Below are positions 46,636 through 58,620 of a stretch of DNA of 64,000 nucleotides, one piece after another. Source of the DNA: Dryomyza anilis (taxonomy: Eukaryota > Arthropoda > Insecta > Diptera > Dryomyzidae); NCBI GenBank assembly GCA_951804985.1, contig OX638131.1:43931458-43995457 (forward strand), given 5' to 3'. The translations under genes were made by a program, and so were the position numbers. Position 1 is the stretch's first letter. Each line of letters opens with the position of its first letter. The notes under the pieces are model-generated. The model was not told the origin of the DNA. It made no database searches and was given only the letters and a program-made list of their open reading frames with translations.

Positions 46636-47012
46636 TACACTCAGGGAAAAACATTGTAAAATCAAGCAAAAACAACCTTAAATCAAGCAAAAGCCGTCAT
46701 GAAAGTCGAGTAAGGTTGATATTTTTTAATTCACCAACGAACAACGTTGATTTAAGATTGAAATGAGAACGCGTTGCATTTTTAATTTTTTTTTTAAAGT
46801 TGATATAATCTTAAATCAAAGTTGGTGCAATCTTGATATTAGATTGCTGCAACTTAAAATTTGAAATGCATTTTAAATTTAAAGTTGTAATTTTTGATTC
46901 GATGTATTTCAACCTAGTATTAAAATTTTGCATTGTTAAAACATGGTTGTATGATCAAAAGTTGAAAATTTTAAAAACAACTATGACTGTGCTTGATTTT
47001 AATATGAGTGTA
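46636..47012. mobile_element. 377-bp MITE with TACACTCA ends
   Basis: The left TACACTCAGGGAAAAACATT, then AAAATCAAGC, is matched inverted by GCTTGATTTTAATATGAGTGTA at the right. Copy 1 of the host repeat has the empty site near 39733 (CGTACATAATTTTTTATTTCG). The body carries AACCTTAAATCAAGC-type words. Confidence 0.75.
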
Positions 47013-47257
47013 CTTTTCATTTCGTATTAATGATTATTAATATTGTCATATACAAAATTATTTTTAACAAAAAAAATTGTAGTGTAAATTTCCATACGGA
47101 ACGTCCGGAATTATTCTGCGGTTTATTACGAAATAACTGTAAACTTTAAGAACAAAGTGTACATATACAAAATTGAAGTAAATTATCTCAGCTATGTTCA
47201 GAGATAATTCAAAAAAATATATATTGCACGAAAAAAGTATTTTTATAATAAAAATCG

Positions 47258-48298
47258 TACACGAAGAAAATGTACCATTAAGTACTTTATGGTACGACCA
47301 TTGATCTTATGGTTCATGTATTAATAGTTTTTTCTTTTTAAATCAAAAGTTTTCTAATTAATTCATTAGTATTTGAAAAATACACTTCAATAAATTTAAA
47401 TATTTCAATATTATTATTTTAATTAGAATAAATACTGTTGTTTTAATGGTTTCCTCCTATAATAAACGTGGTGTAAGAAAACATAAAACGAATACAAACA
47501 TGTTCGTTTTGTACGTCATTCTGCGTGTTTACTCAAAATGGTCGCATGTATTTTTTTGGAATAATCCACATTATTAAACGCGACATTGGAAAGGACTCAA
47601 TGTATTTAATGTAAATAAATTATATTTATATATTTATTTATATTTATATTTTTATTTATTATAGAAAATAAATAATACATCGAACTTCTATTATGGCAAC
47701 AGACTCAAAAATAACTGCAGACTCAAGTACTAAGCATTCTGATGGTCTCGGGTTCGAATCCCGGCTTGGGCATGGGCGCTCGTGGTGATATTAACCACAA
47801 AATTGTAGGGAATAGATTTGACAGTACAATGGATATAGTCTGTCTGAGTGCTGTGGATCTTAGTAGATATTCCAAAAAAAAAAAAAACTACAATCAATTA
47901 ATGGAAACCAAAGCAAACATTAAACGTTTTATAATCTTTTGCAGCAAGAAGTGTCTTTTTATGTGTGTGTTGTAAAAGTGAATATCAATTTCGACTTTTA
48001 ACTAAAATAAATTATACAATAAATTAACTAAAATACATTTTTGTTTTTATAAATTATTAGGAAAATGTAATTCGACTTTACCATAAAATTAATAATACGT
48101 ATCATTAAATTTGTATAGGTCTTTCTTATTGTAATTAAAATATCACATTATACAATTTATGGTACAACCACACATTGTATTAACAGTTTCAATATTACTG
48201 AACTAATGGGACGCATTATATTGACCAATTTTAATGGTATAAATTATTGTTTTTCTATTGAAATACTATCAATTTACCATGATTTTTTCCTGGGTGTA
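47258..48298 (+). mobile_element. TE with TACACCCAG-like ends, copy 1
   Basis: The left end TACACGAAGAAAATGTACC and right end (inverted) TACACCCAGGAAAAAATCATG are partly alike. From 47492 it is collinear with 61726-62365. TTTATGGTACRACCA occurs near both ends in direct orientation. A short start frame at 47693 (MATDSKITADSST) is broken by a SINE. Confidence 0.6.
47733..47886 (+). mobile_element. tRNA-derived SINE, family 2, 5'-truncated, with empty-site partner
   Basis: It carries the B box GGGTTCGAATCCCGG, the shared body and a 15-A tail. ACTA flanks both sides (47729-47732 and 47887-47890). The corresponding place in the paralogous element at 61955-61962 reads AGTACTACAATC with no insert. 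Confidence 0.9.
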
Positions 48299-48690
48299 CT
48301 GTTAATTTCAATACGGAATTTTTTATCCCGTCTGAATTTCTCTGTGATTTCTTATGAAAAAACTATAAACTTTAGGAACAAAGTGTAAATATACAAAGAA
48401 AGCACTTGATTTCAACTATTTCAAAAGTTGCTGACTTTTTTAATATCGATATTTACTTCCATTTTTTTCCCGTCCGGAACGCCCACTTTTTTATTTATAT
48501 CTTTTGTTCTACCTTATAAAATTCTAATATTTTTGCAGATGTTTGTATTATTTAAATACAACATGCTCAAAATTAAGTAATTTCAAAAATCAAGTAAATT
48601 CATTAATTTTCCATCGAGATATTAAAGTTTTAAGTGTACGAATGTCCCGTCCGGAACCCCAGGAAATGGCTATATGTCAAAATTTGATTT

Positions 48691-49117
48691 ATGAATAAAC
48701 ATTATGATTTCTAAACAATCTATTATTATTATTTCTAGTGTCTGCAAATATACATATGTTTATCGTAAACAATTGTGTTTCGTAACTAATGTAATCAAGA
48801 CCAATGTGTTAAAAATATATTTAATATGTAATTATTTTGAGTATAAAATATTAGTTTGTGTTGTTACAAGTATAAATATGTTTGTCTTAAGTTATTAGTT
48901 TTTCATAATAATCCGGAGTATTTAAAATTTCATATGATTGATAAGTTATTCGCACAATAAATATAATATTTTTGATAAATATAATAATAGTGTTTTGTCA
49001 GTGAAATACTTTAAAAGTGAGCAATCAACAGCTGTACAAATCCACATTTTCTTATGTGACGTATGCTCTCTATAAATTATGTTCTCTATAAATTAAGTTT
49101 TAAAATAAATTCTCACA
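48691..49117. other. no recognised feature
   Basis: AT-rich DNA. Confidence 0.35.
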
Positions 49118-49430
49118 ACTAGTAGAGTCGATAGCTCGTCTGCTTAGTGCGTTGGACTACGAGCGAAAAGTTCGACTACGGTTTGATCACCAGCGACTGC
49201 CAACATCTTTTTCATAGTAAACATTTTTCTATGCGGCGCTACCTCTCGGCAGTCAATGGCAAATCTACGAGAGTAAACGTCGCCTAAGAAAAGCTCTCAG
49301 CCACCGTCCGGATTCGGCATTAAACTTCGACCACTTTGAGTGCAAATATAACACGCAATCTCAAATGGTGAGAGAGCTCAGCCTAAGTTCTATACAGGAC
49401 TGTAACGCACAACTATTATATTATTATCTC
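49118..49430 (+). mobile_element. tRNA-derived SINE, family 1, diverged full-length copy
   Basis: The head is ATAGCTCGTCTGCTTAGTGC and the body is CGGCGCTACCTCTCGGCAGT through CAACTATTATATTATTAT. It is more diverged than the 1227-1544 copy. Confidence 0.8.
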
Positions 49431-49517
49431 ACAAATATTTTTAATGTTTGTCTGAATTATAATTAGGTCAAGTTAAAACTTGTTAAGGCACCTGAGATGA
49501 AATTTAGTTATGGATTA

Positions 49518-49556
49518 CCAGTGAACTCAGACAATGATATCGTCTGAGTTCACTGG
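49518..49556. repeat. perfect 15-bp hairpin
   Basis: CCAGTGAACTCAGAC (49518-49532) and GTCTGAGTTCACTGG (49542-49556) are exact complements around nine bases. No run of T follows. Confidence 0.9.
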
Positions 49557-49613
49557 AAATGATCTGTTTGCCACATCTGTGACGCGATTTAAATTCCTTT
49601 GAAACTGCTTTTA

Positions 49614-49850
49614 GAGATTCTTTTCGAAACTTCTGATATAAAGCACAGTTTATCGAACACAACATGTTGTCTCAGTGAAATATCAGTAATATCAGATATA
49701 TATCAAAAAGTAAAAAATTAAAAAATGTATAAAACGGATCAATGAATTAAATAAAGTTTTAAAAAAATTCCCAATCCGAGTACACAAACGATTTCCACTC
49801 AAGTTTTTCATAAGTGTTAAATAGGCTTTAAATCAGGTTTATTCGTAAAG
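49614..49850 (+). repeat. direct repeat, copy 1
   Basis: About 235 bp shared with 51308-51540. Landmarks are GAACACAACATGTTGTCTCAG, AAATAAAGTTTTAAA, and CATAAGTGTTAAATAGGCTTTA. Confidence 0.75.
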
Positions 49851-51307
49851 TATGGATCCCGTTGCCTAACGTAGATTTAAAAGTCTGCTTAACCTATCCG
49901 ACTTTTATCTCGATTAAATAATGTGGCAACGCCTTATCGTTTTCTGATCAGGAATGAATTTGAAATAAGACTACCTCTAACAAATTTTCACTCGGGCCAT
50001 TTTAGTTATGAAAAAATAATATTATTTATGTTCGTAAAAATGAATTGAAACTATTTAAAATCATTAGAAATATATGTATTTATTTAAGAAAAAACTTACA
50101 AATAATTGATGTGCGCAAAATGCATAAAATTTATGTTTTCATTTTGTTACCTTTAAACACCATTTGTCCATCCGTCCGTAACTCGTTTTGACGAAGTCAT
50201 TGCTTCTCTCGGGATTTTCATGTTGTTTGCATATAATTGAATTGTGTCAGTTGCAATTTCAGAGTCTTGTTCAATTTCATCCATCCTTTCGTCCCTTTTC
50301 ATATCCTGTAGTTACATGATTGCGTTCGATTTGCTTGGTGGGTATGGGGTACCTACACAATTTAGAAGAACTTTATGAAAGCAGGCGTCCAGCAGTGTGT
50401 TTTATATTAGAAATTTATTAACTGGTTTTTATATATTTTTGCAGTTTGTTCATTCATGTTCAGCAAGTCTGTGAATTTAACGTGATTTTGAAAATTTCTT
50501 ACAGAATGAATTAATTTAAAAACGTTGAATCATGTTTGATTCGTCTTGGGTGAGTTTAGAAGTAAACGAGAAAAAGTTGTTTTGCACTCGAGTTTTTGCA
50601 ATTAAAACTATTTTATAGGATGTTGCCACCAGCATTGCAACATCAATTGAGTTGTTGTTGCCAACCCATGCACATCACATGCGATTAATGAAATTAGGCA
50701 CTTGGACGGTTATTTTCCCATCTTCCATTATTTCCATTCGTTCGTTATTTTGTCCGGTTTTTTGCTGATTCATTCATTACCACTTGTGTACTTTGTTAGT
50801 TGAAAAACAATTTTCACAGAGTTTTATATACGATGAAAACACTTTCCACCCAGACTACGATTTAAGAGAAATGTATCCAAGATACTAAAAAATGGTCAAA
50901 TAAATTCGGATGTTTGTATTTTATGTTCGAAGAATATTTCTTAGTATTTAATTTATTTATTTTTATTATTTTAGTTATTTTTCTGTGAACTCTAACATTT
51001 TAATCAAGACCTCTAAGTCCGGTTTTCGTATACTTTTCATTTTGTATTATTTTATTATTTAATTGAATAGAAAAATTTAAAAACGTGCTATTCTCTATTC
51101 ATTGATTAGTGGAAAGTAATGTTAATGTGTTACCCAATTTAATAAACTATTTGAAGGTAATTAAAAGAATCAATTTATACTTCAAAAAAAATAATATATA
51201 TAAAACAAAAATAAAATGTATTTAAAAGAAATACATATGTTTTTAAGTTACGTGTTTTTATACGAAACCCAATACATATATTTAATGCACTTCTCCAAAA
51301 TTTAAAG
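49851..51307. other. single-copy-looking DNA
   Basis: 50160-50350 and 50620-50790 are less AT-rich and look unique. No long frame is present. A possible tiny exon is listed separately. Confidence 0.35.
50505..50549 (+). other. possible small initiator exon (MFDSSW)
   Basis: TTTCTTACAG ends at 50504, a good 3' splice site. An ATG at 50532 reads MFDSSW, and TGG is followed by GTGAGT at 50550, a strong 5' splice site. The arrangement fits a short first coding exon in a long-intron gene. Without a downstream exon it is only a suggestion. Confidence 0.2.
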
Positions 51308-51540
51308 ATTCTTTTCGATTTAAAGACAATTTTCTGAACACAACATGTTGTCTCAGTGAAATTACAGTAATATCAGAAATATCTCTAAATATAAAAATTT
51401 AAAAATGTATGAAACGGATCCCTGATTTAAATAAAGTTTTTAAAGACACCCAAATCAAATTATAGCAAACGAATTCTAATCGGATATTTTATAAGTGTTA
51501 AATAGGCTTTAGCTCAGTTTATTCGTAAAATTTGAACAAA
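51308..51540 (+). repeat. direct repeat, copy 2
   Basis: A diverged copy of 49614-49850 in the same orientation, 1.7 kb away. It could be a local duplication or two members of a dispersed family. Confidence 0.75.
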
Positions 51541-51574
51541 ATTAGCATACCTAAGGATTTAAAGTTACTACACT

Positions 51575-52314
51575 TTTTATACAGGGTACAGGGTATATTA
51601 ACTTTGTGCATATATTGTGACGCCCCTTAGGAGGCGTGTTCGGTATGGAAAAGTATATATATTCTTGATCAGCATCACTACCTGAGTCCGTTTAGACATG
51701 TCCGTCTGTCTGTCCGTCTTGCTGTCTTGCTGCCGAATACAGAATAACTTGAGAAATACTGATCAGAATGCGATGAAATTTCGTCTCAATATATTTTAGC
51801 CAAAAGTAGGAACTGAGTTTAAAAATGAGCCAAATCGGTCAACGGACACGCCCACCTCACATACAAGTCACTTTCATATAACTATTTCGGAACTAATAAC
51901 TCGAAAAGTATTCAAGGTATAGTTATAAAAGTTGAAAAGTATTATTAGAATTCACCTAAAAATATGTGGTCCAAAAATGGGCGTGATACGCCCACTTTTT
52001 TTTTCATTATTTCCCGGGTTTCCATAGTGGAAATTAGATCCGTAAATTATTTAAATCAAATCTTTCAAAATTTTAAATATAGGCGTGGTCCGTCCAATTA
52101 TATTTTTCAATTTTTTTTTTTTAGTTTTTTATACTTTTATATACATTTTTTAATTTATGGGGATATAAGACGTAAATTTCTGATATATGAATAATATTCT
52201 GAGGGTTAATATCCCCACCAAAGGTGTAGGGTATTCCATAGTCGGGCCCGACCGACTATAAAAATCCGCCCCATGTGACCGAACTTACCCATGTGACCTA
52301 ACTTTCCCAACTCG
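51575..52314 (-). mobile_element. mini-me-like element, subfamily A, near complete
   Basis: On the minus strand it runs from AACGAGTTGGGAAAG to the terminal GTACCCTGTATAAA-type end, with a short GACA/GCAA tract (51700-51733). It abuts the minisatellite family copy at 52328. Confidence 0.8.
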
Positions 52315-52327
52315 TTTTTTATTTATT

Positions 52328-53832
52328 TACTAGCGTTAAATTCTTTCCCTGTAGAATTATTTCCCGTAGAATTTTTTCACCGTAGAGTTTTTCACAGTAG
52401 GTGTTTTAAAGTGGTGAGTTTCGGTGTGGTGAGTGTGGGTCTGGTGAGTTTTAGTGTAGTGAATTTTTGTGTAGTGAGTTTTAGTGTGGTGAATTTTAGT
52501 GTGATGAGTTTTAGTGTGGTGGTTTTTATTGTGGTGAGTTTTATTGTCGTGAGTTTCAGTGTGGTGAAATTTTGTGTAGTGAATTTTATTGTGGTGAGTT
52601 TTAATGTGGTGAGTTTTAGTGTGATGAATTTTAGTGTGGTGAATTTTAGTGTGGTGAGTTTTAGTGTGGTGGTTTTTATTGTGGTGAGTTTTATTGTCGT
52701 GAGTTTCAGTGTGGTGAAATTTTGTGTATTGAATTTTATTGTGGTGAGTTTTAATGTGGTGAGTTTTAGTGTGATGAATTTTAGTGTGGTGAGTTTTAAT
52801 GTGGTGAGTTTTAATGTGGGGAATTTTGGTGTGGTGAGTTTAAAAAATTTTGGGTGGTTTTTAATCTGGTGTGAAATATCTTGATATCACTATAATAACT
52901 GTTCACATACACGTAATATAAAATGTATGTTCTATGGGGGGTGCCACGCCCAATGGTCCAATCACTCACACATTCGGCGAAACCGTTTAGAATGGTTAAA
53001 AATAACGCTGATCAAAATTTAATTAAATTTGCTATCCCAATTACTGATATAATGTGTTTTTAATTTTTGGGTTATATGGGAGGTGCCACGCCCAGTCCAC
53101 CAATCTTACCCAGATATAGCATATACTCTGCCCAGACCCAACATACATATTGTGCCAAAATTTTATTCAATACGGTTCAGTCGTTTTGACGTCTATTCGG
53201 AATTTAAAAATATATATATTCGATAAAAACAACAATGTTCGAAAAATTTCGAAAAAAAAAAATTGTTAAAAAAAATTTTGAACGTCAATAAGAACACAAT
53301 GGTCGATATCACCATTTTACATAAAAAAATATTCGACAAAAACAACAATGTTCAAAAAATTTCGAAAAAAAAAATGTTGTTAAAAATTTGGTGTTCAAAA
53401 ACAATGCAATGGTCAAAATCACCATTTTCCAAAAAAAAATCGCCAAAAACAATGTCAAAAAAAAAATTGTTTTTGCTTTTGTTTTTCTTTTGTTTGTTTT
53501 CTTTAATTTTTTTTGTTTTTCCTTTAATTTGGATTTTTTTTTATGTTATTGCTTTTGTTTTTGTATTTTTGCTTTTGTTTTGTGCTTTTTCTTTTATATT
53601 TTTTTTGTATTTGAGTTTTTTGTTTCATGTTCGCAGCTGGTGAAAGTGCCGAGTTATATCGTTTTGAAAGTTTAGGTTGAATGGGAGGTGCCACGCCTCT
53701 TTGTCCAATCCCGCCCATATATAGCCTATCATTCCTTCCAGACCATACCGCATCTGTGGTATGGTATGGCCGTTTAGACGGAGAAGCGGAACAAACGTAC
53801 AAACGAACAAACAGATTTATTATATTAATAGG
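52328..53832 (+). mobile_element. minisatellite-bearing family, copy 2
   Basis: It starts TACTAGCG and ends CAGATTTATTATATTAATAG. It holds CCCGTAGAATT units, the 15-bp array (52400-52850), a T-rich tract (53460-53625) and the conserved 3' part with ATGGGAGGTGCCACGCC twice (53080 and 53680). Confidence 0.7.
52400..52850 (+). repeat. 15-bp minisatellite, GTGTGGTGAGTTTTA
   Basis: About 30 units, including a higher-order duplication of roughly 165 bp (compare 52510-52630 with 52670-52795). Confidence 0.9.
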
Positions 53833-56800
53833 AAGGATATGTTTTTGAAATCATGATTTTCCATTGTCAATCTAATGCACATGCATCAAATTCTCCAATC
53901 TAACAGTTTATAAATGTAACTCAAAAATTTATTTTGTTCAAAATAAAACTGTAATTTTTTTTAATTTTTAATTAAACATTTTTATGTAAATTCTTATATA
54001 CTTAAAATTAATTTTAAAAGTTAAAAAAGTGAACTCGTTTTGGTTAGGATAAATATACAAACTTTCAAAGTTGAAAAAAATGAACTTGAATTTTTGACCG
54101 TGCAGTATAACTATTAAAATCAATAGTGTTACGCCACTATAAAATTAATATTTCCTACACTATAATATTAACAGGAAAAATCACATTGACAGTAAAAATC
54201 GTAGAATCATAGGAATTTTTATGGATTTCATAGTTTTTTCCGAGTGTATGATTTGGACTGTTTAAAAGTTTTTTGTTCCATATAAAAGGTGTATGATGAT
54301 TTCAGTTATTAGGTGCAGATTTCGATATCGATGCAGATTTTAACTAATCAAAGCGTACAAACGTTTCAGTAATCGTAACGATATCGAACAAAAAATAATG
54401 AAAATTCAAGATTGCTATAAATAATTAATAAGCGTAACTTGCCAAAGGTTTCCTATAGGAAACCTCCGATGTATATATACATGGAAGACTGGGTAGATTT
54501 ATAAAACTACGTTTTCAAAACACACAAAAAAAAAAGTATATTTATTCGTAACTTTAAGAAATAAATATAAAATAAAAATGTCACTCCGGACGAGTTCTAC
54601 CATTTAGCGGTAATTGCCCGAAACGTCTGCAAATTCGCCACCTGAATAATTGGAAACATTAATTGCGAACCATCTCGGTTGTGGCAATATAAAGCAGCTA
54701 ATATTTACGGGATAATTGGTGCAACTGCAACGTTACTCACTGCCAACATATTACGCGGCGGAACGACAAAGTTTATTAAAAGTTTTGTGTTGCCCATTTT
54801 GTGGTCTACACTGGTAGTTGTATCAGGTTACAATTCATGAAATAGTTCAGCAGCTCTGTCTGTTGGAGTAATTGGAAACAACCACAAGCGACTGTGTCCC
54901 CGCAGTTAGTTGTTCATTTATTTTTCTATACATTACAAGTTTAAATATTGCAAAAAATATTACTCAAAGCAATAGCAAATTTAACAATATTTTTAACACA
55001 ACATCAAAAATGGGCAACACTTGGGAAAAGTATGAAATACTGCAATATATGTCGTTTATATATTAAATTCATTATTTTTTTAATAAATATTATTTTTTTT
55101 TCTGTCATAAGATGCGCCAGAAATTGGTGGATTTTTGTTATAAACTGCAGAAGAAACTTTTTCTGATTGAAATCCGTTGAAATGTATTTTATTTGTTGTG
55201 TTTATTTTAGCAGTTTGTTGTGGTCGAGTCGCGAGATGGCTAAAACTAAAATTTAATTTCCGTAAAAGACATAGTACATCGTAAAATAGCGTTTATTTAT
55301 TTCTTGGTCTCGCTCTGTTTCCGGAATAACTACTTTGTTCACAAACTTCAAAATTTAATGTCGAACAACTTTTAACGTCGTTTTGGTTTCCGAAAAATAA
55401 ATAAAAAAAAACTATTTAAAGTTAAATATTTGGAAGAGTTTGTTTAGAAAGTTTGATATTTTGTATTTTTAACACATATTTCATCATTTTGGCTATACAC
55501 AATTGTATTTGTAAGCGCTTTCTGTCCAATCAATTGCTTATTTCATTTTATATAAACTAAAAATATTAATTAATAAATTTTAATAATAGAATGGAAATGC
55601 ACGATTTTTCAATTTATTAAAATCAGAAAGTCAGAATCCTGTTTAATTGATTAATCAATGTTCTGTTTAATTGAAAATATTGATTATTCAATTAATCAGA
55701 AATTATTTTTTCGGATTAATTGATTAACGATGTTCGCCTTTTGAAGTGGTAGATGTAAAAAGTTTATTTTGATTTGTATACGATGAAAATTATATAGATA
55801 TATCCGATATGTTCCAACTCTTGATATCGAAATAAATTCTAATTATATTTTGACTATTTCAGAAAACAATTATCATATCACATTTTTAATTTCACTAGTT
55901 CGAAACCATTTACATTACTTGACTGGTATTAAAACCAAAATTGCAGAATAGGAACCCAGTCTGCCATGTTTGGTGGAAGTTTTCTCGAACTAACTGCGAT
56001 AAAAAAGTTAGATCTCGTTGCTCTATCAATACTATTTTTAATAATTCTTCGTACTGTAAAATTTAAGAAAGGTACGATTTTTAAATATTTATCACATCGA
56101 TATCGCAATGTTTTTCGAATCAATCTCGATATTCGATGCGATATCGATTATAATAAACTTTATTATCTCGTTACGATATCTGTATACATCTTAGATTGAA
56201 TTGTAGTATAATATAGATACGAAATCGTAATCGAGATCAAAGGAATACCTCGACATCTCAAAAAAGTCTCGAAGCGGTATCGAATCGAATGGCAAACTGG
56301 GCATTATAACTGAACTAATCATAGTATATCATTCGTTTCGATATCTTTACGAGATCAATAAAAGATACAAGAGAATTGACACGATAAACGTTGGGAAAAA
56401 ATTGACAAAAAGACGCGCATAGCCCTCATAAAGTAACTTACGGGAATTCCTATTTTTTCTTTGCTTTTCATATTATAGATAAGTTGAGGGATAAAACTAC
56501 GTTTTTTTAATTAAATAGCTGTTACCATTTCCATTCTGTGTTCTTTCAAAGAGAATAATTTTTCAGAAAAAAATTCCTAAAATTAGGAGTTGTACAAAAA
56601 GGTGTATAGACGATCTATTTCTAATTAAACTGAAACAAAATTTATACCACGTAAGAAGAACATCCATATCTTCGTAATAATAAATTAAATCCATTTCGAT
56701 AGAAATGCAACTTTTATAAGTCACGTCAAGTATATTAATTTTCCTTTTGTGAATTTCAATCTAATTGTCGTTTTAATGTCAAATGTATATGTAAATAGAA

Positions 56801-58038
56801 ATATAAAATATACATATGGGGCATTATTCCTGAAATGACTCATACGCATCTCAGATTTTCTTCAGTTTCTCGCCATTTGACGAAAATAAACTACCCTGCT
56901 ACTTTTTGTTACTGAATGAATGTGATATAAATCGAAAGAGTAAAGTTTTAAAATTCCACTAATAAATATACTAGAATAAATATATAAAGAAATTTGGATC
57001 AATAATTAAAATAAAATTTTAATAATTTATGTCTGACATCTATTAGAAATGGTCAAACGTAGTTTGAATAAAATTTAAAGCGCTCAGAAAAAGTCCTTGT
57101 TATTTCCAAGTTAAAAACTTATATGGAAAAACACCTGTCCAAATTCAATTTTAATAATAGAATTAATTTTGAAAAAAAATTTTACAAAAGCAAAATTGAC
57201 GTCTCATCCGACTTGACCGAGTTCGTCTTGGCTGAGTTCGAAAATTTTATTATAATTTAATAAATATAAACTGATTTTGAAAAAAATAATGAAAACTAGA
57301 ATCAAATACTACTTTAAATTTAATATACAATAGATACCACTAATATCCATATTGCAACTTTATTGGCCTAAAGCATCAAAATTTTGTTAAATTTTCGAAT
57401 TTCCAAAAAAAAGTTTCATACAAATCAACTCGATTTACCAAGGAATTTTCTTTAAGAATCTCTAATTTCCAGATATCTATTTTTATTAGCATAGACGTGA
57501 GATTAAAAGAACTTCAATATGCGAGTTTTTGCTCATTCTTGCCCAACGTGCGTTATCGGAGACTTTCTCAAAGCGATATCGAGCGTCAAATAGGATCTAC
57601 GTGGTAGGTAGATAGATATCGAAGTTTCCTCGATCATGGGACATTTTACGAATCGATTGGAGACAAATTTTCTACGAAAATATTAAAATATTGTATTTTG
57701 TTATAAAATTTTATTGCACGAGAAAAATTAAGAATTAGAAACGATAAAGTTACGAGATCGAACTGTTTTTAACTTCAAAAAACAAGAAAGCATTGAATGT
57801 CTCCGAGACATGACAGACTGGGATATAGTCAAATTAAAGACAAAAGTCGGCATATTACCGGTTATGACACCGATTCTAGTAATCTATTAATTTCATTAAT
57901 TTCATTCCTTTTGTTTTACTTTAAACGCATAATCCACAGGGATACAGACAAGCGAACATCACTATATATTCTCAGGAGGTATATTTATATATTTGTCTAT
58001 TTAAGAATTTATAATGCGTAGTAGAACAGAAATAAAAT
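53833..58038. other. AT-rich DNA without a recognised gene
   Basis: 54590-54900 is distinctly less AT-rich and looks unique, but both strands are closed. 55620-55740 has GATTAATTGATTAA words related to the MITE at 58039-58415. 56080-56300 and 57560-57630 are rich in CGATATCGA words. Nothing else is supportable. Confidence 0.35.
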
Positions 58039-58415
58039 AGGGCTGTGCGATTAATCGATTAATCAAATTGTTTGATTAATCCATTTCTGATTAATTGATG
58101 AATCAAGGTTTTTATTAATCAGAACATAGAACATATATAATCAATTAATCAGCATTCTGATTAATCAAATTTGTGATTAATTGATTAATCAGCATTTAGA
58201 TTAATCATAATTTCTGATTTATTAACTTCTGTATGACGAAATATTTTAAAATACTTTACTATATGGTACTTTAACATTTAAATACTTCATTTTTTTAATT
58301 ATTTAAAAAATAAATTTTCACTTTATTTAAGTTTACAAAATATTTAAATGTTGTTGAATGCAATATATTAATCAGGTTTCTGATTAATCAAAATTTTGAT
58401 TAATCGCACAGCCCT
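58039..58415. mobile_element. MITE with AGGGCTGTGCGATTAATC ends
   Basis: AGGGCTGTGCGATTAATC at the left is exactly complementary to GATTAATCGCACAGCCCT at the right. The interior is GATTAATCAGCATT-type repeats. The termini resemble hAT ends, but no target duplication is evident. Confidence 0.8.
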
Positions 58416-58427
58416 TGTTCTAGTAAT

Positions 58428-58620
58428 ATAATAGTTTGGCGCTACAGTCCTATAAGAACTTAGGCCGAGCTCTCTCACCAGGTTTGCCATTTACTGCCGA
58501 GAGGTACCGCGGTATAGAAAAATGTTTCTATGAAAAGATGTTCTTAGCCCCAGTCCAGGCTTGAACCGGGGACCTTTCGGCTCGCAGTCCAACGCACTAA
58601 CCACTGAGCTACCGAGGCTA
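58428..58620 (-). mobile_element. tRNA-derived SINE, family 1, with internal deletion
   Basis: On the minus strand it has the head GGTAGCTCAGTGGTTAGTGC, the B box GGTTCAAGCC, and a body missing about 100 bp in the middle, then GAGAGAGCTCGGCC and CCAAACTATTAT. Confidence 0.8.

Larger units (their letters stand above)
46040..48690 (+). repeat. CCCGTCCGGAA repeat family, copy 2 (with nested insertions)
   Basis: Segments 46040-46635, 47013-47257 and 48299-48690 align with copy 1. The hallmark motif occurs at about 46374, 47090, 48468 and 48647. It is interrupted by a MITE (46636-47012) and by a larger element (47258-48298). Confidence 0.65.

Noticed and set aside
52411..52884. 157-codon frame of SFSVV repeats
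   Set aside because: It is the 15-bp minisatellite read in frame; homologous arrays elsewhere are interrupted.
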